Positions 1 to 7,905 of a stretch of DNA of 64,000 nucleotides are shown here, piece after piece; the first letter of the stretch is position 1, and each line of letters begins with the position of its first letter. Made by a program: the position numbers and the translations under genes. The notes beneath the pieces were generated by a model. The model saw only the letters and a program-made list of their open reading frames with translations, made no database searches and had not been told where the DNA came from. Where the stretch lies: positions 43,891 to 107,890 of the forward strand of contig MAEO01000044.1 in assembly GCA_001683985.1 (NCBI GenBank), written 5' to 3'. The stretch is from Smithella sp. M82 (lineage in GTDB: Bacteria > Desulfobacterota > Syntrophia > Syntrophales > Smithellaceae).

Positions 1-400
1 GCATTTTCCCTTCTTTAACCATCAAACGATCAGCCTGTAAAACAGCATCCACTCCTCCGACCGCCGTACTGAAAGTAATTGCCACGCGCGGCGCTATTTC
101 CGGAGTTATCTCAATTCCGCTTTTTTTAAGCGCCCGATGCACAACCAACAATGCATATTTGAAAATAGGTGATGTCCAGTGCGCCAAATCCCGCGGCTGC
201 AAGAAAGGATATGAGCGGGTATCAATTTCTGCAACTTCACCGGCAACACGCACCGGAAAACCGGGACTGAGCGGAAACCTAGTCAATTCCCCTATGCCGC
301 AACCTCCGGTAACGGCCCTTTGCCATTGAGCCTCCAAATCCGTACCCAAAGAAGACACCGTGTCATAACCTAATATTAAAGTTTTCTTTGAACCCACCAC
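1..400 (-). CDS. Beta-ketoacyl-ACP synthase, N-terminal part (runs off left edge)
   Basis: Translating the minus strand from GTG at 400 gives about 133 residues without a stop, running off the window. The start reads MVGSKKTLILGYDTVSSLG, close to the usual ketosynthase opening (VVITGxGxVSxxG). Further in come GCGIGELTRFP and VAITFSTAVGGVDAV, both typical of the FabF/KAS II N-terminal half; the catalytic Cys-His-His residues lie beyond the window. In this family the enzyme condenses acyl groups with malonyl-ACP. It is the last visible gene of a minus-strand run holding ACPs, dehydratase-fold proteins and radical SAM enzymes, so a role in a dedicated acyl-chain pathway is inferred. The start overlaps the end of the upstream GIY-YIG gene by 38 bases, which is unusual. 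I chose GTG 400 because an in-frame TAA lies immediately upstream; GTG 397 is equally possible. Confidence 0.8.
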   Translation of the reverse strand, partial: MVGSKKTLILGYDTVSSLGTDLEAQWQRAVTGGCGIGELTRFPLSPGFPVRVAGEVAEIDTRSYPFLQPRDLAHWTSPIFKYALLVVHRALKKSGIEITPEIAPRVAITFSTAVGGVDAVLQADRLMVKEGKM

Positions 401-680
401 TTAAATCCCGCCAGCTTGGATTTTCTTGATTAACAAGTTTGTCCTTTTTTTCTCTACGCCAATTTTTAATTTCTTTTTCTCTTATTATTGCAACATTAAT
501 ATCCCTTGTTTCTTCAAAGTAAACTAACTTACTCAAATTATACTTTTCAGAAAAGCCTGGAATCAATTTATTCTTGTGTTCATAAATTCTACGACTCAAA
601 TCATTAGTAACACCGACATAGATTACTTTATTATTCCAATTGGTCAACAAATAGACATAATACTTCTTTGTGAAGACCAT
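363..680 (-). CDS. Small GIY-YIG nuclease-domain protein
   Basis: A 105-residue protein consisting of essentially one GIY-YIG domain. The two signature strands read YYVYLLTN (7-14) and VIYVGVT (19-25), followed by the conserved Arg in DLSRRIYEHK and the acidic residue near KEIKNW. Stand-alone proteins of this size (UPF0213/YhbQ-like) are common and usually called putative endonucleases; their cellular role is largely unknown. It sits between a radical SAM gene and the ketosynthase, and its last 38 bases overlap the ketosynthase start. It is AT-rich and Lys-rich compared with its neighbours, which could mean independent acquisition. It has no evident link to lipid synthesis. ATG at 680 follows an A-rich stretch with only a weak ribosome binding site. 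Confidence 0.8.
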   Translation of the reverse strand: MVFTKKYYVYLLTNWNNKVIYVGVTNDLSRRIYEHKNKLIPGFSEKYNLSKLVYFEETRDINVAIIREKEIKNWRREKKDKLVNQENPSWRDLSGGFKENFNIRL

Positions 681-730
681 TTGTTATTTCTTTCTAAGCA
701 GAAGAATTAACGACCAAAGCTAATATCGTT

Positions 731-851
731 TGTCATTTCGACCCGGCAAATGCCGGGGAGAAATCCATGTCCCGAGTGTAACGAGGGGTCTTCTAAGATT
801 CCTCACCCGATAAATCGGGATTTACCCTTAAGGGCACTTCGCGGAATGACA
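731..851. repeat. Dispersed repeat family A, copy 1
   Basis: Begins TGTCATTTCGACCCGG and ends GCGGAATGACA, so the ends are imperfect inverted repeats. Inside are smaller palindromes (CCGGCAAATGCCGG; CCCGATAAATCGGG). Other copies lie at 5963-6137, 7759-7839, 9875-10044 and 63248-63340. It fills most of the gap between two minus-strand genes. No protein is encoded, so it is either a non-autonomous mobile element or a repetitive extragenic element. Confidence 0.75.
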
Positions 852-934
852 TTGCTTATAATATTCTCCGGAACAGTCCGGAAATGTTTGGAATCTGCCA
901 ATAAAGATGGGTTTATATCAGAATTCTAAAAGGA

Positions 935-1933
935 TTACCAAGAAATAAAGTGATACAGTTTGGCAAACATTTCATACACTTCGATCCAGTTTTGCAAATC
1001 TTTGGTCGACTTCAAATGTTCGCGTTTATTGACCATTACCCAGCTCATGTGCGCCGCACCGTCTTTACATGTGGAGCAATCGCGCGTCGCCGACGTACAG
1101 CAGCGATGAACTGTTTTTAAATCGGATGCCCAGCGGACAAAGTGAATCAGGCGGCGGGGACGATTTTCTCTATTGTCCAAGGATTCCGTAACGGAGGGAC
1201 ACTCACTCCAGCCGAAGCTGCGTCCCATCATTTTTCCGGTGGTAATGACTTCGTGATAATATTTGCAGGAAATTACAGTTTGCGGATAATGGTCGAGCAT
1301 TTCGTCCATTTCAAAACGCAGATCTTTCAGCTCGCCCTCTTGCCAGGAAAATCCGTCCACACCCTCATCGTTCGATAAAAGCTGCAGATGAACTTTTAAA
1401 CCGACGTCGGCGATTCTTTTGATTACCGGTTCAATTTTCCCCACCTGACGCGGTGTAATCGTATAGAGATAATAAGTGTATTTGTCTCCTTCATAATTTT
1501 TACTGGAAACGGCAAAGGTATCGCGTCCCCGAAGAACCTTTTCATCTTCACTGTCGCCCCACAACGAAATTCCCACTATCATATCGGGAAATTTATCGCG
1601 GGGAACCTTAATCAGGCCGTTGGTGGCACAATACGTAGGCAGGCGTTTGTAGAAAGCCTCGACGCGCTCCATACACAAAGTCGGCTCGCCGCCGATGAGA
1701 ATTGCCAGATTAACTCCCCGCTCTTTTTCACGATCAATGAATTCTTCCCACTTTTTGATATCCATTTCTTCCACTGCCGCCTGATGTTCTCCCGAAGAAA
1801 AGAAAAAACATCCCTTGCAGCGCAAATTGCAGCGGTTGGTTACATCATATATGGAACTGCGGATATTCAAGTTGGAAATCCGTCTGTATCTTTCATACCA
1901 ATCTTTATCCAGTAATGAACTGACTGTTTTCAT
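935..1933 (-). CDS. Radical SAM protein of the lipid cluster (copy 1)
   Basis: A 332-residue radical SAM enzyme. The iron-sulfur motif CNLRCKGC gives Cys35, Cys39 and Cys42, and GGEPTL follows as the SAM-binding GGEP motif. The C-terminus carries a second cysteine group, CCTSATRDCSTC (Cys278, 279, 286, 289), which could hold an auxiliary cluster. The gene immediately upstream in transcription (2143-3240) is a paralogue with the same layout: an opening YDxTNRCN, a central ISxWG stretch and a C-terminal CC...DCxxC block. The reaction is unknown. Being embedded among ACPs and a ketosynthase suggests a fatty acyl substrate, possibly ACP-bound, but that is inference. The start ATG at 1933 is preceded by AGGAAGTTCTG, a fair ribosome binding site. 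Confidence 0.85.
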   Translation of the reverse strand: MKTVSSLLDKDWYERYRRISNLNIRSSIYDVTNRCNLRCKGCFFFSSGEHQAAVEEMDIKKWEEFIDREKERGVNLAILIGGEPTLCMERVEAFYKRLPTYCATNGLIKVPRDKFPDMIVGISLWGDSEDEKVLRGRDTFAVSSKNYEGDKYTYYLYTITPRQVGKIEPVIKRIADVGLKVHLQLLSNDEGVDGFSWQEGELKDLRFEMDEMLDHYPQTVISCKYYHEVITTGKMMGRSFGWSECPSVTESLDNRENRPRRLIHFVRWASDLKTVHRCCTSATRDCSTCKDGAAHMSWVMVNKREHLKSTKDLQNWIEVYEMFAKLYHFISW

Positions 1934-2142
1934 CAGAACTTCCTAATTTATACTCGCAATGACATTATGCGTGTCCCCCGCTGGCGGGGGATTAAGGGGA
2001 TGGATAGTTTTATAGCTTTTGATTGCAGGGCATACTTTCCAAATGTACTGCAATTGGGACTGCTCTTGTAACAGTCTTTACAACATCCACCTCCGTCACT
2101 ACCTGACACCTCCGCCAGCGGAGGACAAGTAATGACAAATTT

Positions 2143-3240
2143 TCATGTTGCTGCCGCATGCGGCGGCTCTATAATATCATTACAAAGATTTTTGCCTTTT
2201 TCGTAACCCATTACCCAAACCGCCAGATAAGTATCCACATAATCCAGCCACGATTTAAACGTATCCATACTATCTACATGCCTGTAAAGACGCGCCGTAA
2301 CAACCGCAGAACCCGCGGCGTAATGACGGCAATCTACACAATCCGTATCCGGCACGCAACAGGCAACAGACCTGTCCCAGTTCAAATCTGTCCGGTACTG
2401 CCTGAAAGACCTTCCCAGTCCGATATCCTGCGAAGGATTCTGACGGGGATACGAGCAGCCGTATAAATCGTGCAAACCTTTTTTATGAGTGTGCGCCACG
2501 GCATTATAAACTGAAAAAAGAACATTTTGCGGATATTTACCCAAAAGATCTATCATTGTCAATTGCATCCGTTTAAGAGAGTCATCATCATGCCGCAGAT
2601 TTCCCGTATAACCGACCGGTGAGGAAAAAACATTAAAGGTCAATTTACAATTGTGGGCGACAAGCTCTTCGGTGACTTCTTTTACTTCATCAATATTATT
2701 CCGCGTAAAGGTATAAACAAAAACTGCGCGCGGATCATTTTCGTAATTCTCGATCTGCTTCTTTAAAAGGTTTTTAGCCTTTCTAATTCTCAGGCTGGTT
2801 TCATCATTTCCCCAAACGGAAATATGCAGCTTATAGCCGACCGAGTCCGGTATTTTTTTAAAGCCGTTGGTGGCGATGCTACCCAGCGGCATTTCCTGAT
2901 AACAAACATCGAGCAATTCCGGAACCAGAGAAGGTTCTGCTCCCGCCAGAACAACATAGGTAATGCCGCGCGCCTTCTCCGCCCGCATCAGTTCGCGCCA
3001 TGCCTCAACATCGCCAATTTCTTTGGCAAATTGTTTTGTCCCTTCATAATAATAACACCCGTCGCAACGGATATTACAGCGGTTGGTCATATCGTAGGTC
3101 GATTCCCGAAGAAAAAAATATTTCCTCACTTTTTCCCAGCGCTCTTTAACTTCCGTCTGGGCTAAAAGCTCGGAAAATTTCGGTTTGTTTGATTCCGGAT
3201 TTAATTTACGATTAACCTGCATAAATTTGACAGAACCCAT
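2143..3240 (-). CDS. Radical SAM protein of the lipid cluster (copy 2)
   Basis: About 365 residues. CNIRCDGC supplies Cys55, Cys59 and Cys62; AGAEPSL stands in for the GGEP motif; CCVPDTDCVDC near the C-terminus (Cys294, 295, 301, 304) matches the auxiliary cysteine block of the neighbouring paralogue. It follows the ACP gene with essentially no gap: the ACP stop lies at 3244-3246 and a TTG and an ATG follow directly at 3243 and 3240. I prefer ATG 3240, though no ribosome binding site is visible, which fits translational coupling. Tandem paralogous radical SAM genes next to carrier proteins suggest two successive or heteromeric steps on one acyl chain. Substrate and product cannot be read from the sequence. 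Confidence 0.85.
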   Translation of the reverse strand: MGSVKFMQVNRKLNPESNKPKFSELLAQTEVKERWEKVRKYFFLRESTYDMTNRCNIRCDGCYYYEGTKQFAKEIGDVEAWRELMRAEKARGITYVVLAGAEPSLVPELLDVCYQEMPLGSIATNGFKKIPDSVGYKLHISVWGNDETSLRIRKAKNLLKKQIENYENDPRAVFVYTFTRNNIDEVKEVTEELVAHNCKLTFNVFSSPVGYTGNLRHDDDSLKRMQLTMIDLLGKYPQNVLFSVYNAVAHTHKKGLHDLYGCSYPRQNPSQDIGLGRSFRQYRTDLNWDRSVACCVPDTDCVDCRHYAAGSAVVTARLYRHVDSMDTFKSWLDYVDTYLAVWVMGYEKGKNLCNDIIEPPHAAAT

Positions 3241-3243
3241 CAA

Positions 3244-3516
3244 CTAATTTTTTGTGGCAAGTTTTTCTTCAATATATTCGGAAATAAGGCGTATGGTTTT
3301 TAATTTGGGATAATCATCTTCGTCTATTGTAATATCGTATTCATCCTGTAAGATCAATGCGACAGTCGCCAGATCCATACTGTCAATGCCCAGTTCATCC
3401 ACCAGATCCATATCCGAATTAAAAGTATCTGCGGTAACGTCTTCCAATTTCAACTCATCAATAATAATTTCGGCCACGTGCCGTATAATGCCTTTGATAT
3501 CTTGATTTACAGGCAT
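3244..3516 (-). CDS. Acyl carrier protein (copy 1)
   Basis: A 90-residue acidic protein with the phosphopantetheine attachment motif ELGIDSMDL (Ser46), of normal ACP length and helix layout. ATG at 3516 is preceded by AAGGAGG at ideal spacing; a GTG directly before it (3519) is less likely. ACPs carry growing acyl chains as thioesters. It differs clearly from the second ACP at 7906-8175, so the cluster has two distinct carriers. It lies between the FabZ-like gene and the second radical SAM gene on the same strand, probably in one transcript. Confidence 0.93.
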   Translation of the reverse strand: MPVNQDIKGIIRHVAEIIIDELKLEDVTADTFNSDMDLVDELGIDSMDLATVALILQDEYDITIDEDDYPKLKTIRLISEYIEEKLATKN

Positions 3517-3552
3517 CACTATCCTCCTTAGAATAATTATTTATATTTACTT

Positions 3553-3948
3553 TTATCCATTTATTTTTTTAGCAGTCATATGTCCGCTACTTACAATATT
3601 TTCTTTCTTCATTATTTTGAAAGAAAATGAAACATCATCACCCGCATCTTCAGAATTTATACTTATTGACAATTTATCCCCCGGCCTTACCGGTTGCATA
3701 AATCTGACTCTTCTTAGCGAATGTAACTGAAGCTGCATTCCTTTTTTAAGCGCTTCCTCTAAAATAGCCTGTTTAACTGCGGCAACCAAGGCTACTCCGG
3801 GAAGAATCGGTTCTCCCGGAAAGTGACCGGAAAACCAGGGAGAATCAGCCGGCACATCCCCTAATGCCTCAATATGATTACCATTAGTTGCCTTTATTTC
3901 TTTTAATAAACTCCACTGATTGCCCAATAAATATACCTCATTGGCCAA
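3553..3948 (-). CDS. FabZ-like hotdog-fold protein lacking the usual catalytic acid
   Basis: A 131-residue single hotdog domain. The stretch WFSGHFPGEPILPGV (38-52) matches the active-site helix of 3-hydroxyacyl-ACP dehydratases and keeps the histidine (His42). FabZ and FabA carry a Glu or Asp 14 residues after that His; here the position reads LVAAVKQ, with Ala56 in place of the acid. The protein may be a weak or altered dehydratase, may act as a thioesterase- or isomerase-like hotdog protein, or may be a non-catalytic partner. It lies 33 bases upstream of ACP copy 1. The TTG at 3948 lacks a good ribosome binding site; a later TTG preceded by GAGGTA (in frame at LGNQW) is an alternative start. 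Confidence 0.8.
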   Translation of the reverse strand: MANEVYLLGNQWSLLKEIKATNGNHIEALGDVPADSPWFSGHFPGEPILPGVALVAAVKQAILEEALKKGMQLQLHSLRRVRFMQPVRPGDKLSISINSEDAGDDVSFSFKIMKKENIVSSGHMTAKKING

Positions 3949-4018
3949 TTTTTAATCAAATGAATGCCAAAAGAACATAAATTCATATCATTGATTTTTT
4001 TTCAACTAAAAAATTAAT

Positions 4019-4190
4019 GAGTCCCAAGTTTCAGAAGTGAAGCACGCTAAAACTTGCTGGACGAATTATCCGGCGTATGCCGGATAATAAATCAACACCT
4101 ACAGGGACGGACTCAGGCATGCGAACTATCCCAGGCGCTTAGCGCCGTGGTAAAACAAGCTGAGCGAAGCGAAGGGGGATTTGTACCTTA
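4019..4190. repeat. Dispersed repeat family C, copy 1
   Basis: Starts GTCCCAAGTTTCAGAAGTG, contains GACGAATTATCCGGC with a GCCGGATAAT palindrome, and ends GCGAAGCGAAGGGGGATTTG. Related stretches occur at 9556-9790, 12245-12296 (partial) and 59165-59275, sharing CGAATTATCC and a terminal GCTTCG...GGGATTT part. It occupies most of the gap before the promoter at 4206 and encodes nothing. Confidence 0.6.
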
Positions 4191-4205
4191 GAAATATTTT
4201 TTGAA

Positions 4206-4234
4206 TTGACATTCAAAATCTATGTGCTTATAAA
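4206..4234 (+). promoter_or_regulatory. Sigma-70-type promoter
   Basis: A perfect -35 box TTGACA (4206-4211), a 17-base spacer and a near-perfect -10 box TATAAA (4229-4234). It faces the frameshifted membrane gene beginning at 4424, leaving a leader of about 185 bases. It is the only plus-strand promoter of this quality I found in the left cluster. Confidence 0.6.
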
Positions 4235-4423
4235 TACACATCTTAAAGAATTAAAAAATCGTTTCATATATTTTTTACAAAGACAGTTTTCAAGTTTAAA
4301 TATCTGAATTTTTTAAAAATGCATTTCAGGTCAATAAAAAAAGATATGAAAACTGCTAACGAAACAGGATATTTGCCCCCCCTGAAAATTGATATTGCGC
4401 TTTCATTTAGGAGTAAGTCCAAA

Positions 4424-5082
4424 CATGAAAAAACCTTCTCTGATAAACGTTACTGCAATCATTATGATTGGTATTTATATTTATAGTATTATCAGCCAAT
4501 TGTCATATTTGGCAGAGCATTATGATTCTGTCATGGTGGCTCTCACATCTGATTTTCGCACCAATTACAACATAATGATAATTATTTTTCTGTATGCGGT
4601 GTTATTGCCGGAACTGGTTTATATTTCCATAAGAATTGGTCTCAATTCTTAGCTATCCTTATTGCTACATTGTTTGTCTTACAGTCCTTCCAGGGCCTTC
4701 TGGTAATTGCTTTTACGAACGAAAACGGCGATAAGATTAAGATTGCGACGGAACTTATCATTTATTTATTATTCGCAGCCTGGTGCTTGTATTACCTAAA
4801 TCTAACTGAAGTTGATGAAAAGTTAAAAAAAGCTTTTCCTTCTTTATATTGCCTCTGTCAGGTTTTGTATCCGGCATCAGCCTTTTGGGTAAAAAGAACT
4901 GGGCTCGTAAAATTGCGGTTATATTTTCAATGGTAGCAATCGCCTTCTATGTACAAAGTTTCTTTATTTATAATGATAGAATTATAAGAGTTGGAATTGC
5001 TTTATTGTTGCCTCTGCCTGTATGGTCTTTATATTATTTTACTCAACCGCATATAAAAGTGTTATTTGCACAAAAATTATAA
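4424..5082 (+). pseudogene. Frameshifted multi-pass membrane protein gene
   Basis: Three overlapping reading frames together make one hydrophobic protein. The first frame starts at ATG 4424 (MKKPSLINVTAIIMIGIYIY) after AGGAGTAAGT and is lost near 4600. The second carries HKNWSQFLAILIATLF and an acidic loop (TEVDEKLKK). The third begins near 4830 and carries GKKNWARKIAVIFSMVAIAF to the stop at 5082. Both shifts equal a one-base loss, the second in a run of seven A at 4814-4820. The second and third frames share a motif (G-x-x-L, then KNW, then hydrophobic), so the protein seems built of two repeated membrane modules. It may be a true pseudogene or the result of homopolymer sequencing errors. 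It lies opposite to the lipid cluster and its function is unknown. Confidence 0.6.
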
Positions 5083-5138
5083 CGTAAGAATAACAGAAGC
5101 CTCTTTTTGTCTCATTCTTAGCCGACAGTTAATCCGTT

Positions 5139-5942
5139 TTACCGTTTAATCGTCATTACATCTCTGCCAATCAAATCGGTAATCGGCACAACTCTCAAAC
5201 ATTTATCCACAAGTCCCTTCAGTATCTTTTCAATTTCCGTCAGTAAAGCAGCACTGTTTTTTTCACGGTGCGGATTAACATCGTGCAGCAAAATGATATC
5301 GTCCGCTTTTACTTTTTTAAGAATTCTCGAACTGAGATTCTTAATGTTACGGTTACCGGCATCACCGGCACGGCAACTGAATGTTACGCAAAACAATCCA
5401 AGTTTATTCAGCACCTGCGGCAGCTTGGGGCTGATTATGCCTACCGGCGGGCGGAAAGCCAGAACGTTTACGCCCATTTTTTTGAGAACTTCCTGCGCCC
5501 GTAACACTTCCTGATAGAGATAATTATAGCTTCCCAGCATCAAGAAAGGATTATGGTGAAAAGAATGATTGCCGATAGTGTGACCGCGGTTGATTATTTC
5601 TTTGATTATTTCAGGATATTTTAAAGCATTGACACCGGAGACAAAGAAAGTTGCTTTCACGGCATACTTATCCAGCAACGCAAGTATTTGTCTTGTCGTC
5701 GGTTCATCGGGGCCGTCATCGAAAGTCAGGGCAACCATATTTTTACCGGTATTACCGCGGCTGATTACAGGCAGGTAAAAACTACTCCGATAACAAAATG
5801 ACGCGACGACACAAAGTAAAATATAAAAAAGCGCGATTACTATGGCAAGCCATGAATTGATAAAGAAAGCAGCCGCGGCGACAGACAAGAAAACTATTCC
5901 TGTGATTTGGGCCGGACTTAAGGATGAAGATTTGTTTTTCAT
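5139..5942 (-). CDS. NodB-type polysaccharide deacetylase, membrane-anchored
   Basis: About 267 residues from ATG 5942. Two hydrophobic segments at the N-terminus are followed by a NodB domain: VALTFDDGPDE (metal-binding Asp pair), GHTIGNHSFHH (metal-binding His pair) and FRPPVG. The family removes N- or O-acetyl groups from cell-envelope sugars. A longer reading frame reaches 6038, but its extra 32 residues (SFRGTKRREIF...) come from dispersed repeat A; ATG 5942 follows AAGGATGTATCA, a good ribosome binding site, so I use it. It lies between the lipid-cluster genes on the same strand. Its acyl or sugar substrate is unknown, and a glycolipid role would fit the context but is inference. Confidence 0.85.
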   Translation of the reverse strand: MKNKSSSLSPAQITGIVFLSVAAAAFFINSWLAIVIALFYILLCVVASFCYRSSFYLPVISRGNTGKNMVALTFDDGPDEPTTRQILALLDKYAVKATFFVSGVNALKYPEIIKEIINRGHTIGNHSFHHNPFLMLGSYNYLYQEVLRAQEVLKKMGVNVLAFRPPVGIISPKLPQVLNKLGLFCVTFSCRAGDAGNRNIKNLSSRILKKVKADDIILLHDVNPHREKNSAALLTEIEKILKGLVDKCLRVVPITDLIGRDVMTIKR

Positions 5943-5962
5943 TGATACATCCTTTACCCATT

Positions 5963-6137
5963 TGTCATGTCGAACCAAGAAAGACATCTTAAAGATGTTA
6001 AAAAAGATTTCTCGTCTCTTCGTTCCTCGAAATGACAAATAAAGCTAATGGATTCCGGCTGTTTACTCCGGAAGGGAACCCCGGCGCATGCCGGGCATGC
6101 TGGGTATGCCTGGGTATGTCGGATGCGCCGGAATGAC
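5963..6137. repeat. Dispersed repeat family A, copy 2 (double)
   Basis: A 75-base element (5963-6037) with ends TGTCATGTCGA and TCGAAATGACA. It is followed by a degenerate second unit, 6051-6137, rich in GGCATGC/GGGTATGCC palindromes and ending GCCGGAATGACG. The first unit runs to the deacetylase start and extends that reading frame upstream. Confidence 0.7.
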
Positions 6138-6170
6138 GCCTCTTTGAAATTCACGCGACTACGCGAGGAG

Positions 6171-6310
6171 CTGTTCAAAAGCTTGTCCCGTACTTGATAC
6201 GGGATGCTCAGAGGCAAGGCGCGCAAAAATTGAACCGCGAGGCTTATATAGACATACGTCGAGCGGTGCGGTTTGCAGCGCAACACAGCATATGAGCGTT
6301 TTTCAACAGC
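6171..6310. repeat. Dispersed repeat family B, copy 1
   Basis: Starts CTGTTCAAAAGC and ends GCGTTTTTCAACAGC, so the ends are inverted repeats. Between them are CCCGTACTTGATACGGG, AGGCAAGGCGCGC, a GACATACGTCGAGC segment and CAGCGCAACACAGC. It lies 10 bases beyond the stop of the B12/radical SAM gene and could also act as a transcription barrier. Relatives lie at 8211-8326, 38469-38587 and 60150-60228. The region 5943-6320 holds only repeats. Confidence 0.65.
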
Positions 6311-6320
6311 CCCACTGTCT

Positions 6321-7670
6321 TTACTGGATTAGGTATTCCCACAGAGGCCCCGTAAATCCGCGCCTATACAATTTCGGCAAAATGCGCGTTGCCTTGGCTT
6401 CGCCGGCGCCGATAAGCCAGTTCACGCGACCGTTAGCCTTATTTTCCACCATCTTCATTATCTCTTCAACCGATATTCCCGGCGAGCGGTAAAATACAGG
6501 CGGCAGGATATTTTCATCCGCCGTAATCTGCCCTTCTCGCAAAGCAATCTCATACAAGGCTGTGTGCGGATAGATGCGGACACCGCAAAAGAAGAAGAAA
6601 ACCGCTTTTCCCAGAGAGTCTATTCCAGCCAAGGTATTTTGCAGAGTTTGTTTGTTTTCGCCAGGTCCGCCCAGCAAAAAATAATGGGCAACGTGCAACC
6701 CGGCATCAAGAGCATTTTTATGAGCTATAAAAACATTTTCCGACTTAAAAGGTTTGTGCAAGTTGGTCAGCACCGTATCCGATAAAGATTCCGTCCCGAA
6801 TTCCACATGGGTCAATCCGGCTTCGGCCAACCGCTTAAAATAATCAGCCGGTGGAACTGTCGGAACAAAAAAACATCCCCAGGGAATGGAAACTTTTGCT
6901 TTAACAAAAGCCTCCGCGACCTCTCTACTGTGATCGTAACTGGCATTAAAGGCGGAATCGATGATGAAGATATATTTGGCGCCGGCATCCTGCAATTCGC
7001 GGGCGTTCTTAGCTATTTCCTGCGGAGGGTAAAACCGCATCCGACTGCCTTCAATGTGAGGATAAGTACAGTAACTGCACTGAAACGGACAACCTCTTTT
7101 TGTCTGCAGGTTAAGCATGCCGCCGTAAGAAAGATAAAAATTTGTATGTCGACCGGCCGGATCAAAATGCCTGTTGATCGCGCCGCTATACGGCTCGTAA
7201 ACAATATTTGTCTTTTCCTTTGTCACAACACCGAGGATTTTTTTAATATCCGTTTTTTTCTCCAGAGCATCCAGAAGCTGCGCGAGCCTTTCACCTTCGC
7301 CGACAATTCCGTAATCGGCATCAAGCGCCTGCATGAACTCAACCGGAAAAATTGTAAAACCGCTCCCGCCCAGAATTATTTTCGCCTGGGAATTTGTTTT
7401 TACCTGACGAATCAAATTCTGATATTCCGGCAAGAAGCTCCGGCAGTTGAGTACATCGGTATTGTCAATGTTTCTGATTGATATGCCGGCAAAATCAGGA
7501 GAAAATTCTTTGATCATCGCTTCCAGAGTTTCCGGATGGGAGAAATCGTTTAAATCAACAATTTTTACCTGGTAACGGGAATCCAGAGAACCGGCTACAT
7601 AATCCAGTCCCAGCGGATATACGGGGTAAGGAATTCTAAGAGTATTTGCTGAAATTAGCAGTATTTTCAT
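6321..7670 (-). CDS. B12-binding-domain/radical SAM protein, ladderane-cluster type
   Basis: 449 residues. Residues 1-150 form a Rossmann-like cobalamin-binding-type domain (MKILLISANT, then GGSGFTIFP and GEGE near 125) but without a clear DxHxxG motif. The radical SAM domain starts near 185 with CPFQCSYC (Cys194, 198, 201). Proteins of this architecture (the BchE/HpnP/HpnR style) act on hydrophobic substrates such as tetrapyrroles, hopanoids and lipids, and one family is named for ladderane-type lipid clusters. That recollection and the surrounding ACP, ketosynthase and dehydratase genes make a lipid-modifying role likely; the reaction is unknown. ATG 7670 is preceded by AAAGTTCTTTTATCCGATT, with only a weak binding site. 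Confidence 0.82.
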   Translation of the reverse strand: MKILLISANTLRIPYPVYPLGLDYVAGSLDSRYQVKIVDLNDFSHPETLEAMIKEFSPDFAGISIRNIDNTDVLNCRSFLPEYQNLIRQVKTNSQAKIILGGSGFTIFPVEFMQALDADYGIVGEGERLAQLLDALEKKTDIKKILGVVTKEKTNIVYEPYSGAINRHFDPAGRHTNFYLSYGGMLNLQTKRGCPFQCSYCTYPHIEGSRMRFYPPQEIAKNARELQDAGAKYIFIIDSAFNASYDHSREVAEAFVKAKVSIPWGCFFVPTVPPADYFKRLAEAGLTHVEFGTESLSDTVLTNLHKPFKSENVFIAHKNALDAGLHVAHYFLLGGPGENKQTLQNTLAGIDSLGKAVFFFFCGVRIYPHTALYEIALREGQITADENILPPVFYRSPGISVEEIMKMVENKANGRVNWLIGAGEAKATRILPKLYRRGFTGPLWEYLIQ

Positions 7671-7758
7671 AATCGGATAAAAGAACTTTAAACGCTGATG
7701 TTATATTAGTAAAAAGTTGTCATATCGACCAGCGGGGCTTTGTCGCAATTACTTTTCA

Positions 7759-7885
7759 TGTCATTTCGACCGCAGGGAGAAATCTTTCTGCATAATAATA
7801 TCAAAGTTTTAAGATTCCTCGCATACGCTCGGAATGACATCTACTTTAAATGACATGTTTGAGGAGCTCCAGGCTAACATGTCAT
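7759..7885. repeat. Dispersed repeat family A, copy 3, with adjacent hairpin
   Basis: 7759-7839 starts TGTCATTTCGACCGCAGG and ends CTCGGAATGACA. Directly beyond it ATGACATGTT (7850-7859) and AACATGTCAT (7876-7885) form a perfect 10-bp hairpin just downstream of the ACP gene; it has no T run, so a terminator role is uncertain. Confidence 0.65.
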
Positions 7886-7905
7886 GACCAAATCAGAAAT
7901 AAAAA

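Noticed and set aside
4424..5082. Selenocysteine read-through to explain the split membrane gene
   Set aside because: The pieces are in different frames, so frameshifts and not UGA stops separate them.
6807..7481. A 224-codon plus-strand reading frame
   Set aside because: It lies wholly opposite the B12/radical SAM gene, has no ribosome binding site and its protein is unlike any known pattern; the minus-strand gene explains the sequence.
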